Source: an uncultured Eubacteriales bacterium (GTDB lineage: Bacteria; Bacillota; Clostridia; Oscillospirales; Oscillospiraceae). From it: a stretch of DNA of 5,956 nucleotides. How positions within the stretch are numbered: position 1 is the first letter of the stretch; the number at the start of each line of letters is the position of its first letter. This document shows, piece by piece, positions 1-4,358 of this stretch. The translations under genes and the position numbers were made by a program. The notes under the pieces are model-generated. The model was not told the origin of the DNA and did no database searches. It saw only the letters and a list, made by a program, of their open reading frames with translations. Location: contig USPI01000093.1 in the NCBI GenBank assembly GCA_900556535.1, positions 1-5,956 on the forward strand, read 5' to 3'.

Positions 1-20
1 ACTATCGGGGTGCGTCATTG

Positions 21-150
21 GCTTCCCCTTGAGGGGAAGCTGTCAGCGATAGCTGACTGATGAGGTGATTTAAAGTCTGACAACAAGAATTATAAACACC
101 TCATCCGGCTCTCCGCTGCGCTCCGACCCACCTTCCCCTCAAGGGGAAGG
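21..150. repeat. Hairpin-rich intergenic repeat element, left copy (core)
   Basis: This 130-bp unit is bounded by two similar palindromes. The first is GCTTCCCC-TTGA-GGGGAAGC at 21-40 and the second is CCTTCCCC-TCAA-GGGGAAGG at 131-150. Inside are a 6-bp hairpin (GTCAGC 42-47 with GCTGAC 52-57) and a long-range inverted repeat (GATGAGGTG 59-67 with CACCTCATC 97-105). No plausible gene lies within it. A second copy sits in inverted orientation at the right end, and bases 89-153 match 5843-5907 perfectly over 65 bp as reverse complement. The structure suggests a small non-autonomous MITE-like or REP-like element, or a dispersed structured RNA or terminator element. I recall similar CTTCCCCTTGAGGGGAAG repeats as frequent in Oscillospiraceae genomes, but that is memory and not shown here. 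Confidence 0.8.
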
Positions 151-211
151 CAATGCCTTAGTTATTACGCTGCCTTGTCTTTTCGGCATTTCATATAACC
201 ATTATTTCCGA

Positions 212-260
212 CCATGCGGGCGAGCAATGCTCGCCCCTACGAGGTTGCCGGTACTGCCGA
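212..260. repeat. Small palindromic insertion inside the left repeat copy
   Basis: These 49 bases are absent from the otherwise collinear right copy and are bracketed by CCGA at 208-211 and 257-260. They contain a perfect hairpin, GGGCGAGC (218-225), loop AAT, GCTCGCCC (229-236), followed by CTAC. This resembles short palindromic repeats widespread between genes in clostridial genomes, whose translation often yields spurious peptides such as RASNARPY. The 4-bp CCGA could be a target duplication or chance. Confidence 0.55.
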
Positions 261-282
261 CTGCAACAGCACTCACGATAGT

Positions 283-340
283 GCGCGGCAAATACGGTTT
301 TGCCCGCACTTTCGTAACCGAGCTGACGCAATAGATGTAT
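283..340. repeat. 58-bp direct repeat, unit 1
   Basis: This unit begins with GCGCGGCA and ends with ATGTAT. It aligns without gaps to 380-437 with about 44 of 58 identical positions. Shared blocks are GCGCGGCA, TACGGTTT, ACTTTCG, ACCG and ATGTAT. It is part of the longer inverted-repeat arm, so the right end of the window also contains one matching unit. Confidence 0.65.
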
Positions 341-379
341 CGGTAGGAGCGTTAAGGCGAACTGCCCCTGCGGCGAGCA

Positions 380-437
380 GCGCGGCAGCTACGGTTTCAT
401 CCGAACTTTCGTTACCGTGACACCGCAAAATATGTAT
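380..437. repeat. 58-bp direct repeat, unit 2
   Basis: This is the second unit of the direct repeat and starts 97 bases after unit 1. It lies just upstream of the ECF S-component gene and contains the only promoter-like sequence I can see for that gene. The divergence from unit 1 (about 24 percent) suggests an old duplication. Confidence 0.6.
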
Positions 438-440
438 AAG
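412..440 (+). promoter_or_regulatory. Weak candidate promoter for the ECF S-component gene
   Basis: TTACCG (412-417), a 17-bp spacer and TATAAG (435-440) give a poor -35 box and a fair -10 box. It falls mainly inside unit 2 of the 58-bp repeat. No riboswitch pattern that I recognise (TPP, FMN or similar) is visible between here and the start codon. The gene may instead be read from upstream of the window. Confidence 0.25.
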
Positions 441-479
441 AAGGTGCTTCAATGCGCCGCTAAAAAAGGAGAAATAGAT

Positions 480-989
480 ATGAAGGACAAAACTGTTAGA
501 AAGCTCGTATTCGCTGCGCTTTTCGCGGCGCTGAGCTGCGTGGCGACGATGGTCATCAAGATCCCGACCCCCATCGGCGGCTACATCCACGTCGGCGACG
601 CAGTGGTGCTGCTTGCCGGATTCCTGCTCGGCCCCTGGTGGGGCGCGGCGGCGGCGGGTCTCGGCTCCGGTCTTGCCGACCTCATAGCAGGCTACGGCCT
701 GTATGTCCCCGGCACTTTCATCATCAAGTTCGTCGTTGCCCTCATCGGCGGCAGCCTCCTGCGCAGCGCTTTCATCAAGAACAAGACCGTTCGCGCATTC
801 GCGGCGGGCATCATCGGCGAGATCGTCATGGTGCTCGGCTACCTCGCTTACGAGGCGTTCCTGCTCGGCTACGGCGCGGCTGCCATCGGCGGCGTTCCGA
901 TGAACTGCATCCAGGGCGCATTCGGCGCAATAGCGGGCGCACTGCTCTACCTCGCTCTGAGCAAGAACAAATACTTCGAAAATCTTTGA
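480..989 (+). CDS. ECF transporter S component (integral membrane substrate-binding subunit)
   Basis: This 169-residue, very hydrophobic protein has about five to six membrane segments (roughly residues 9-27, 38-58, 59-76, 80-98, 106-130 and 141-161). The stretch IPTPIGGYIHVGDAVVLLAG (28-47), followed by GPWWG and a Gly/Ala-rich segment ending GLADLIAGYG, is typical of the Pfam ECF-ribofla_trS-like S-component family. In that family the S subunit binds a vitamin or precursor and pairs with a shared EcfA-EcfA'-EcfT energising module. No such module is in this window, so it is probably a solitary group II S component. The substrate cannot be read from the sequence; riboflavin or a pyrimidine or thiamin precursor is possible. 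I chose the start at 480 because AGGAG (467-471) lies 8 bases upstream. The in-frame ATG at 417 would add 21 residues not resembling the family and lacks a ribosome binding site. Strong hairpins follow the stop. Confidence 0.88.
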   Translation: MKDKTVRKLVFAALFAALSCVATMVIKIPTPIGGYIHVGDAVVLLAGFLLGPWWGAAAAGLGSGLADLIAGYGLYVPGTFIIKFVVALIGGSLLRSAFIKNKTVRAFAAGIIGEIVMVLGYLAYEAFLLGYGAAAIGGVPMNCIQGAFGAIAGALLYLALSKNKYFENL

Positions 990-997
990 TAATAAGC

Positions 998-1028
998 AGA
1001 AAAAGCTGTGCAAAGCACAGCTTTTTCT
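998..1028. terminator. Rho-independent terminator hairpin 1 (end of ECF S-component gene)
   Basis: A 14-bp perfect stem (998-1011 with 1015-1028) with a 3-base AAA loop starts nine bases after the S-component stop codon. The 3' arm ends in TTTTTCT. The 5' arm is A-rich, so it can also act on the opposite strand as a back-up terminator for rpsT. Confidence 0.85.
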
Positions 1029-1032
1029 AAAT

Positions 1033-1069
1033 AAAAAAAACTCCTCTGATTTTTTCAGAGGAGTTTTTT
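1033..1069. terminator. Bidirectional terminator hairpin 2 (rpsT and ECF gene)
   Basis: A 15-bp stem (1035-1049 with 1055-1069) with a TTTTT loop is flanked by eight A on one side and six T on the other. Read on the minus strand it lies nine bases after the rpsT stop and ends in a run of eight U, a strong intrinsic terminator. Read on the plus strand it follows hairpin 1. Confidence 0.9.
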
Positions 1070-1077
1070 ATATTATC

Positions 1078-1341
1078 TTAGTCCATCTTGTTCAGGGCGA
1101 CTGCCATGGCAGACTTCTTGTGCGCTGCGTTGTTCTTATGGATAAGACCCTTGCAGGCTGCCTTGTCAACTGCCTTGACTGCGACCTTGAAGCTCTCTGC
1201 CGCTGCGGTCTTGTCGCCGCCGACGACTGCTGCGTCAAACTTCTTCAGGACGGTCTTGAGCGCGGTCTTGTCGGCGCGGTTCTTTGCGCGCAGCTCCTTG
1301 CTCTTTTCATCTCTTTTTGCGGAAGACTTAATGTTGGGCAT
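1078..1341 (-). CDS. rpsT: 30S ribosomal protein S20
   Basis: S20 is an early-binding protein of the small ribosomal subunit that contacts 16S rRNA in the body of the 30S particle. The 87-residue product starts MPNIKSSAKRDEKSKELRAK, is rich in Lys and Ala, and has the family's C-terminal signature HKNNAAHKKSAM near residues 68-79. Length is normal. The start is certain: AGGAGGT (1351-1357 on the minus strand) lies nine bases upstream. The gene is divergent from gpr, as in Bacillus subtilis, and convergent with the ECF S-component gene, from which it is separated by two terminator hairpins. A 5' leader with several hairpins and a plausible promoter lies upstream. S20 is known to control its own synthesis in E. 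coli; whether that applies here is unknown. Confidence 0.97.
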   Translation of the reverse strand: MPNIKSSAKRDEKSKELRAKNRADKTALKTVLKKFDAAVVGGDKTAAAESFKVAVKAVDKAACKGLIHKNNAAHKKSAMAVALNKMD

Positions 1342-1372
1342 CTTGTGTGCACCTCCTTGTAACTTAGTAACA

Positions 1373-1497
1373 AAAATCCTTACGGGATTTTCCGGCGAAA
1401 ACCGCCGGTTTACGCCGGCTGCCAGACTTAAACGCTCATCTGGCGGTTACTGCCGTTGGGACTGAATAACGTAACGGAACGCGAACAGACGCTCGCG
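1373..1497 (-). promoter_or_regulatory. Structured 5' leader of rpsT (candidate ribosomal-protein leader)
   Basis: In transcript order the minus-strand leader can form several hairpins: CGCGA/TCGCG (1493-1497 with 1480-1484), CCGTT/AACGG (1473-1477 with 1453-1457), GCCAGA/TCTGGC (1439-1444 with 1421-1426), and AAAATCC/GGATTTT (1385-1391 with 1373-1379). Between the last two are alternative stems that share one arm: GCCGG/CCGGC (1415-1419 with 1404-1408) or CCGGCG/CGCCGG (1403-1408 with 1392-1397). The last hairpin is followed by a short U run and lies close to the ribosome binding site. The mutually exclusive stems suggest attenuation or translational control. I do not recognise it as a named leader family. 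Confidence 0.5.
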
Positions 1498-1504
1498 GAT
1501 AATT

Positions 1505-1533
1505 AGTTTATCATCAAACTCTTGAAATTGCAA
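1505..1533 (-). promoter_or_regulatory. Likely sigma-A promoter of rpsT
   Basis: On the minus strand TTGCAA (1528-1533) and TAAACT (1505-1510) are separated by exactly 17 bases, with four of six consensus matches in each box. The predicted transcript start, near 1498, falls just before the first leader hairpin (1497-1480), which supports the call. It would give a leader of about 155 bases. Confidence 0.5.
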
Positions 1534-1571
1534 GCATTTTCTCAGTTTTTTGCACATTTTTTCTGCGCGGC

Positions 1572-1601
1572 GTATCACTTGTGCCTCAAGCGGGCAAGCT
1601 A
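1572..1601 (+). promoter_or_regulatory. Weak candidate forespore (sigma-F/G type) promoter of gpr
   Basis: GTATC (1572-1576), 18 bases and CAAGCTA (1595-1601) each miss the sigma-G pattern (GHATR, 18 bases, CATnnTA) by one position. In Bacillus gpr is transcribed by sigma-F and sigma-G, which is why I looked for this pattern. The predicted start near 1608 falls at the beginning of the 20-bp tandem repeat. With degenerate boxes this could be chance. Confidence 0.25.
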
Positions 1602-1607
1602 CACTAT

Positions 1608-1647
1608 ATTTAGTAAGATTCTTAGCCATTTAGTAAGATTCTTAGCC
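1608..1647. repeat. Perfect 20-bp tandem duplication upstream of gpr
   Basis: ATTTAGTAAGATTCTTAGCC occurs twice with no gap and no mismatch (1608-1627 and 1628-1647). Each copy contains the odd palindrome TAAGATTCTTA (1614-1624 and 1634-1644). The second copy ends two bases before the gpr ribosome binding site. The exact identity points to a recent slippage duplication or a selected double operator. Confidence 0.97.
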
Positions 1648-1662
1648 ACGGAGGACGAAAAA

Positions 1663-2508
1663 ATGCTCAAAAGCTCGGCGCGCACAGACCTCGCCTCGGA
1701 GGCGGGCGCAAGACTCGACACGCTGCCCGACGGCGTTATTTCAGACACGCTCACGCTCTGCGGCTGCACCGTCGGCAGCGTTATCATTTCCACACCCGAC
1801 GCCGCCGAAGCGCTCGGCAAGCCGATGGGCAAGTATCTCACCCTTGAAATGGTAAATTATGTTTCGCGGCGGGAGCCTGATTTTTCATCATGCGCCGGGG
1901 CGCTGCGCGAAATTCTGCTGAGCTTTCCCGCTGTCGAAAGGGGCCAAAGCTTTCTCATCGCCTGTCTCGGCAACCGCGCTGTCACGCCCGACGCCGTCGG
2001 ACCGTGCGCCGCGGACAGCATTCTCGTCACGCGACACCTCAAAGCTTCGCTGCCGCAGGACTTTGCGGTGTTTTCCTCGGTATCTGTACTGCGCACGGGC
2101 GTTCTCGGCACGACGGGCATCGAAAGCGCGCAGGCAATAAAAAGCGCGTGCTCTGTCGTCGAGCCGGACTGCGTCATCGTAATTGACGCTCTTGCAAGCG
2201 GCGAGGCGGCGCGGCTGTGCCGCAGCGTGCAGATATGCGACACGGGCATCTCGCCCGGCAGCGGCGTCGGAAACAATCGCGCCGCGGTAAATGAGGATCT
2301 TCTCGGCTGCCCCGTCATCGCGGTCGGAGTGCCGACGGTGACGGACGCCTCCGCGCTCACGGACGACGCTTCGGCGGAGCGCCTGTTCGTCACGCCGCGA
2401 AATATCGACGAGCTCGTGCGCGCCGCGGCAAAGCTCATCGCCTACGGGATAAACCTCGCGCTGCACCCCGGGCTCGACATCGCGGACATCGACGCGCTGA
2501 CGGATTAG
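1663..2508 (+). CDS. gpr: Spore (germination) protease GPR, compact form
   Basis: GPR (MEROPS family A25) degrades small acid-soluble DNA-coating proteins when a spore germinates. It is made as a zymogen in the forespore and processes itself. Family hallmarks are RTDLASE (7-13), GNRAVTPDAVGP (103-114), TGVLGTTGIE (145-154), VIVIDALAS (171-179), DTGISPGSGVGNNR (193-206), GVPTVTDA (222-229) and a C-terminal VTPRNIDELV...GINLALHPGLD. Asp110 and Asp175 best match the proposed catalytic aspartates of the Bacillus enzyme. At 281 residues it is about 90 shorter than Bacillus GPR. The gap lies mainly between TVTDA and LFVTP, where Bacillus has a linker of roughly 60 residues. By analogy the propeptide would be only MLKSSARTD. 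The start at 1663 is set by GGAGG (1650-1654) with an 8-base spacer; the in-frame ATG at 1522 has no such site. No terminator is visible after the stop. Confidence 0.94.
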   Translation: MLKSSARTDLASEAGARLDTLPDGVISDTLTLCGCTVGSVIISTPDAAEALGKPMGKYLTLEMVNYVSRREPDFSSCAGALREILLSFPAVERGQSFLIACLGNRAVTPDAVGPCAADSILVTRHLKASLPQDFAVFSSVSVLRTGVLGTTGIESAQAIKSACSVVEPDCVIVIDALASGEAARLCRSVQICDTGISPGSGVGNNRAAVNEDLLGCPVIAVGVPTVTDASALTDDASAERLFVTPRNIDELVRAAAKLIAYGINLALHPGLDIADIDALTD

Positions 2509-2531
2509 CGCCCGCTTGTGTTAAACGGCAC

Positions 2532-2547
2532 TGTTTCACGTGAAACA
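2532..2547. promoter_or_regulatory. parS: parS site 1
   Basis: TGTTTCACGTGAAACA is a perfect 16-bp palindrome identical to the Bacillus parS consensus bound by Spo0J/ParB. It lies 24 bases after the gpr stop codon. The centre-to-centre distance to site 2 is 37 bp. Confidence 0.97.
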
Positions 2548-2568
2548 CCATATCACGCAAAACGAGTA

Positions 2569-2584
2569 TGTTTCACGTGAAACA
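2569..2584. promoter_or_regulatory. parS: parS site 2
   Basis: This is a second identical copy of TGTTTCACGTGAAACA. An in-frame ATG overlaps it (2568-2570), so automatic gene calls can start soj here and add a false N-terminus beginning MFHVKH. Confidence 0.97.
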
Positions 2585-2602
2585 CCGCGAAAAATTTTCA
2601 AA

Positions 2603-2618
2603 TGTTCCACGTGAAACA
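2603..2618. promoter_or_regulatory. parS: parS site 3, abutting the soj promoter
   Basis: TGTTCCACGTGAAACA differs from the other two at the fifth base, a position that varies among functional Bacillus parS sites. The site ends one base before the -35 box of the soj promoter, so Spo0J bound here would be expected to affect transcription. Confidence 0.95.
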
Positions 2619-2647
2619 TTGAAATTGCTCATAAGGTTTGCTATACT
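2619..2647 (+). promoter_or_regulatory. Sigma-A promoter of the soj-spo0J-serS operon
   Basis: TTGAAA (2619-2624), a 17-bp spacer and TATACT (2642-2647) match the consensus at five of six positions in each box. A TG one base before the -10 box makes it an extended -10 promoter. The predicted start is near 2654, so the 5' leader is only about 13 bases and begins almost at the ribosome binding site (GAGGTG, 2656-2661). Confidence 0.8.
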
Positions 2648-2666
2648 TGCATTAAGAGGTGAGAAT

Positions 2667-3437
2667 ATGTCACGAATAATCGCAATAGCCAACCAGAAGG
2701 GCGGCGTCGGCAAGACCACGACCTGCGTTAACCTTGCCTGCGCGCTGAAAATGAAGGGCAAAAAGGTGCTTCTCATAGACTGTGACCCGCAGGGCAACTC
2801 AACCTCGGGCATGGGCGTTGATAAGTACGCCGCGCCCGGTACATACGAGCTGCTGATAAAAAACGCCGATCCGCTGGACTGTATAAAGAAAACGGACTAC
2901 GGCGACGTCATTCCGTCAAATAAGGAGCTGTCGGGAGCGTCGGTCGAGCTCGTGCGGCAGGAAAAGCGCGAGTTTGTGCTCAAAAACGCGCTCCAGCTCG
3001 TCTACAACGACTACGACTACATATTTATCGACTGTCCCCCGTCGTTGGAGCTGCTGACACTCAACGCGCTCGTCGCCGCCGACAGCGTCATCATTCCCAT
3101 GCAGTGCGAATACTACGCGCTCGAAGGCATCGCGGACCTGATGACGACCATCAAAATGTGCAATAAGCGGCTCAACCCCTCGCTGCGTATCCAGGGCATC
3201 GTGCTGACCATGTACGACGGCCGCACCAATCTGACGCAGCAGGTCGCGTTTGAGCTTAAGGAATACTTCGGTGCGAAGGTCTACGAGACGGCGATACCTC
3301 GCAGCGTGCGTCTTTCCGAGGCGCCCAGCCACGGCAGGCCCGGAGTGTCGTATGACCGAATCGGCAAGGGAAGCCGCGCATATATGAAGCTCGCCGAGGA
3401 GTTTCTGCTGCGCGAAAAGTACCGGAAAAGGAGCTGA
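2667..3437 (+). CDS. soj: Chromosome-partitioning ATPase Soj (ParA family)
   Basis: This 256-residue ParA-type ATPase dimerises with ATP, binds DNA non-specifically and works with Spo0J to segregate origins. Bacillus Soj also controls DnaA activity. Visible motifs are the deviant Walker A KGGVGKTT (11-18), Walker A' LLIDCDPQGN (35-44), Walker B-like FIDCPPS (120-126) and the C-terminal signature PRSVRLSEAPSHGRP (211-225). Length matches the family (Bacillus Soj is about 253). The start at 2667 is chosen because MSRIIAIANQKGG begins just where ParA proteins begin and GAGGTG precedes it. The longer in-frame ORF from 2568 only translates parS DNA. spo0J follows after two bases, with its ribosome binding site inside the soj 3' end, so the two are co-transcribed and probably translationally coupled. 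Confidence 0.97.
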   Translation: MSRIIAIANQKGGVGKTTTCVNLACALKMKGKKVLLIDCDPQGNSTSGMGVDKYAAPGTYELLIKNADPLDCIKKTDYGDVIPSNKELSGASVELVRQEKREFVLKNALQLVYNDYDYIFIDCPPSLELLTLNALVAADSVIIPMQCEYYALEGIADLMTTIKMCNKRLNPSLRIQGIVLTMYDGRTNLTQQVAFELKEYFGAKVYETAIPRSVRLSEAPSHGRPGVSYDRIGKGSRAYMKLAEEFLLREKYRKRS

Positions 3438-3439
3438 AT

Positions 3440-4342
3440 ATGGCAAAAGACATGAAAAAAGGACTCGGACGCGGTCTGAGTGAGCTTTTCGGCGAGGATA
3501 TACTCGAAAACGAGGGCGAGGGCGAGCTCATATACGTTCCTATCGCTAAGGTCGAGCCCCGCACCGAGCAGCCGCGCAACCGCTTCGACGAGGACGCCTT
3601 GCAGGAGCTTTCCGACTCCATCGCCCAATACGGACTCATCCAGCCCATAACCGTCCGCCGTCAGGACAGCGGCTATTATCAGATCATCGCCGGCGAGCGC
3701 CGCTGGCGTGCAAGCCGCATGGCGGGGCTCATCGAGGTGCCCGTGCGCGTTATCGAGGCCGACGACAGGCGTGTCGCGGAGCTTGCGCTCGTGGAAAATC
3801 TCCAGCGCGAGGATCTGAACCCCATCGAAGAAGCGCTCGGCTACAAGAGCCTCATTGAGGAATACGGTCTGACTCAGGAGGAGGCGTCGAAAAGCGTCGG
3901 AAAGTCGCGCCCCGCGATAGCCAACGCGATGCGTCTGCTGAGCCTCAGCAAGAGCGTGCTGCCGCTCGTGGAGGAGGGCAAGCTCTCCGCCGGTCACGCA
4001 AGGGCGCTGCTGCCGATAGGCGCCGAGGCAGAGCAGCTAAAGGCGGCGCAGACCGTCATCGACGGCGGTCTTTCCGTGCGAAAGACCGAGCAGCTCGTAG
4101 CAAAAACCCTCAAAAAGCTCGCCGAAGAGCCGGAGGAGCCGACAAAAACGGACGAGCTCATGGTCGATTACATCGCCGAGACCGAAAACTACCTCAGCCG
4201 CTCGCTCTCGCGCAAGGTCGGCATCGAGCAAAAGCGCAAGGGCGGCAAGATAGTCTTGGAATTTTATGACAGTGACGACCGCGAAGCGCTCATCGCAAAC
4301 CTCGCCCGCATGGGCAAGACCTGGGAAGAGATAATAAGCTGA
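3440..4342 (+). CDS. spo0J: Chromosome-partitioning protein Spo0J (ParB family CTPase)
   Basis: ParB proteins load at parS, use CTP to close into a sliding clamp, spread along DNA, recruit condensin and stimulate the ATPase of Soj. The 300-residue product has the ParA-contacting N-terminal motif LGRGLSELF (9-17) and a ParB/sulfiredoxin-fold CTPase domain (about 30-125) with [11 protein letters not shown] (44-54), the nucleotide-binding GERRWRA (85-91) and [14 protein letters not shown] (120-133). A helix-turn-helix follows ([20 protein letters not shown], 144-163), then a linker of Glu, Pro and Lys near 228-237 and a C-terminal dimerisation domain (about 238-298). All landmark motifs are intact. 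The ribosome binding site AAAAGGAG (3426-3433) overlaps the end of soj. Its binding sites lie directly upstream of the operon. Confidence 0.97.
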   Translation: MAKDMKKGLGRGLSELFGEDILENEGEGELIYVPIAKVEPRTEQPRNRFDEDALQELSDSIAQYGLIQPITVRRQDSGYYQIIAGERRWRASRMAGLIEVPVRVIEADDRRVAELALVENLQREDLNPIEEALGYKSLIEEYGLTQEEASKSVGKSRPAIANAMRLLSLSKSVLPLVEEGKLSAGHARALLPIGAEAEQLKAAQTVIDGGLSVRKTEQLVAKTLKKLAEEPEEPTKTDELMVDYIAETENYLSRSLSRKVGIEQKRKGGKIVLEFYDSDDREALIANLARMGKTWEEIIS

Positions 4343-4358
4343 AAAGGAGTAAAAAATC

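Larger units (their letters stand above)
43..375. repeat. Extended inverted repeat, left arm of the pair flanking the gene cluster
   Basis: Similarity to the right end of the window goes well beyond the 130-bp core. After the core, 151-211 (ACGCTGCC, GTCTTTTCG, TTCCGA), 262-345 (CAGCACTCACG, GCGCGGCAAATA, CGTAACCGAG, GTATCGGTA) and 353-373 (AAGGCG, CGGC) align in order with the reverse complement of 5667-5842. The left arm carries about 49 extra bases (212-260) that the right arm lacks. The two arms enclose about 5.3 kb containing all six genes. The left boundary near 375 is approximate because similarity fades gradually. Confidence 0.75.

Noticed and set aside
21..150. CRISPR array or spacer-repeat structure
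   Set aside because: The palindromes occur as element ends, with no regular spacing of repeat and unique spacer and no cas genes.
214..420. 68-codon plus-strand frame MRASNARPYEV
   Set aside because: It is a translation of the palindromic insert and repeat DNA. This peptide type is a familiar false prediction from intergenic repeats.
417..479. Upstream start of the ECF S-component gene (MTPQNMYKK...)
   Set aside because: There is no ribosome binding site, it overlaps the repeat, and the family begins near MKDKTVRKLV, which has AGGAG at the right distance.
273..1013. 246-codon minus-strand frame over the ECF gene and left repeat
   Set aside because: It is antisense to a clear membrane protein and has a low-complexity Ala/Asp/Arg composition typical of shadows.
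1447..1629. 60-codon minus-strand frame MAKNLTKYSVACPLE between rpsT and gpr
   Set aside because: There is no ribosome binding site, its start lies in the 20-bp tandem repeat, and it overlaps the likely rpsT promoter and leader. I do not recognise the product, though a small gene cannot be fully excluded.
1522..1662. Longer gpr reading frame beginning MKLQAFSQFF
   Set aside because: It runs through the tandem repeat and an AT-rich promoter region and has no ribosome binding site. GPR homology starts at RTDLA, just after the ATG at 1663.
1342..1662. Replication origin features (DnaA boxes) near the segregation genes
   Set aside because: I found no TTATCCACA-like boxes in this gap or in 2509-2666, so there is no support for oriC inside the window.
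2568..2666. N-terminal extension of soj beginning MFHVKHREK
   Set aside because: It is a translation of parS sites 2 and 3 and of the soj promoter. The ParA homology and a good ribosome binding site both place the start at 2667.
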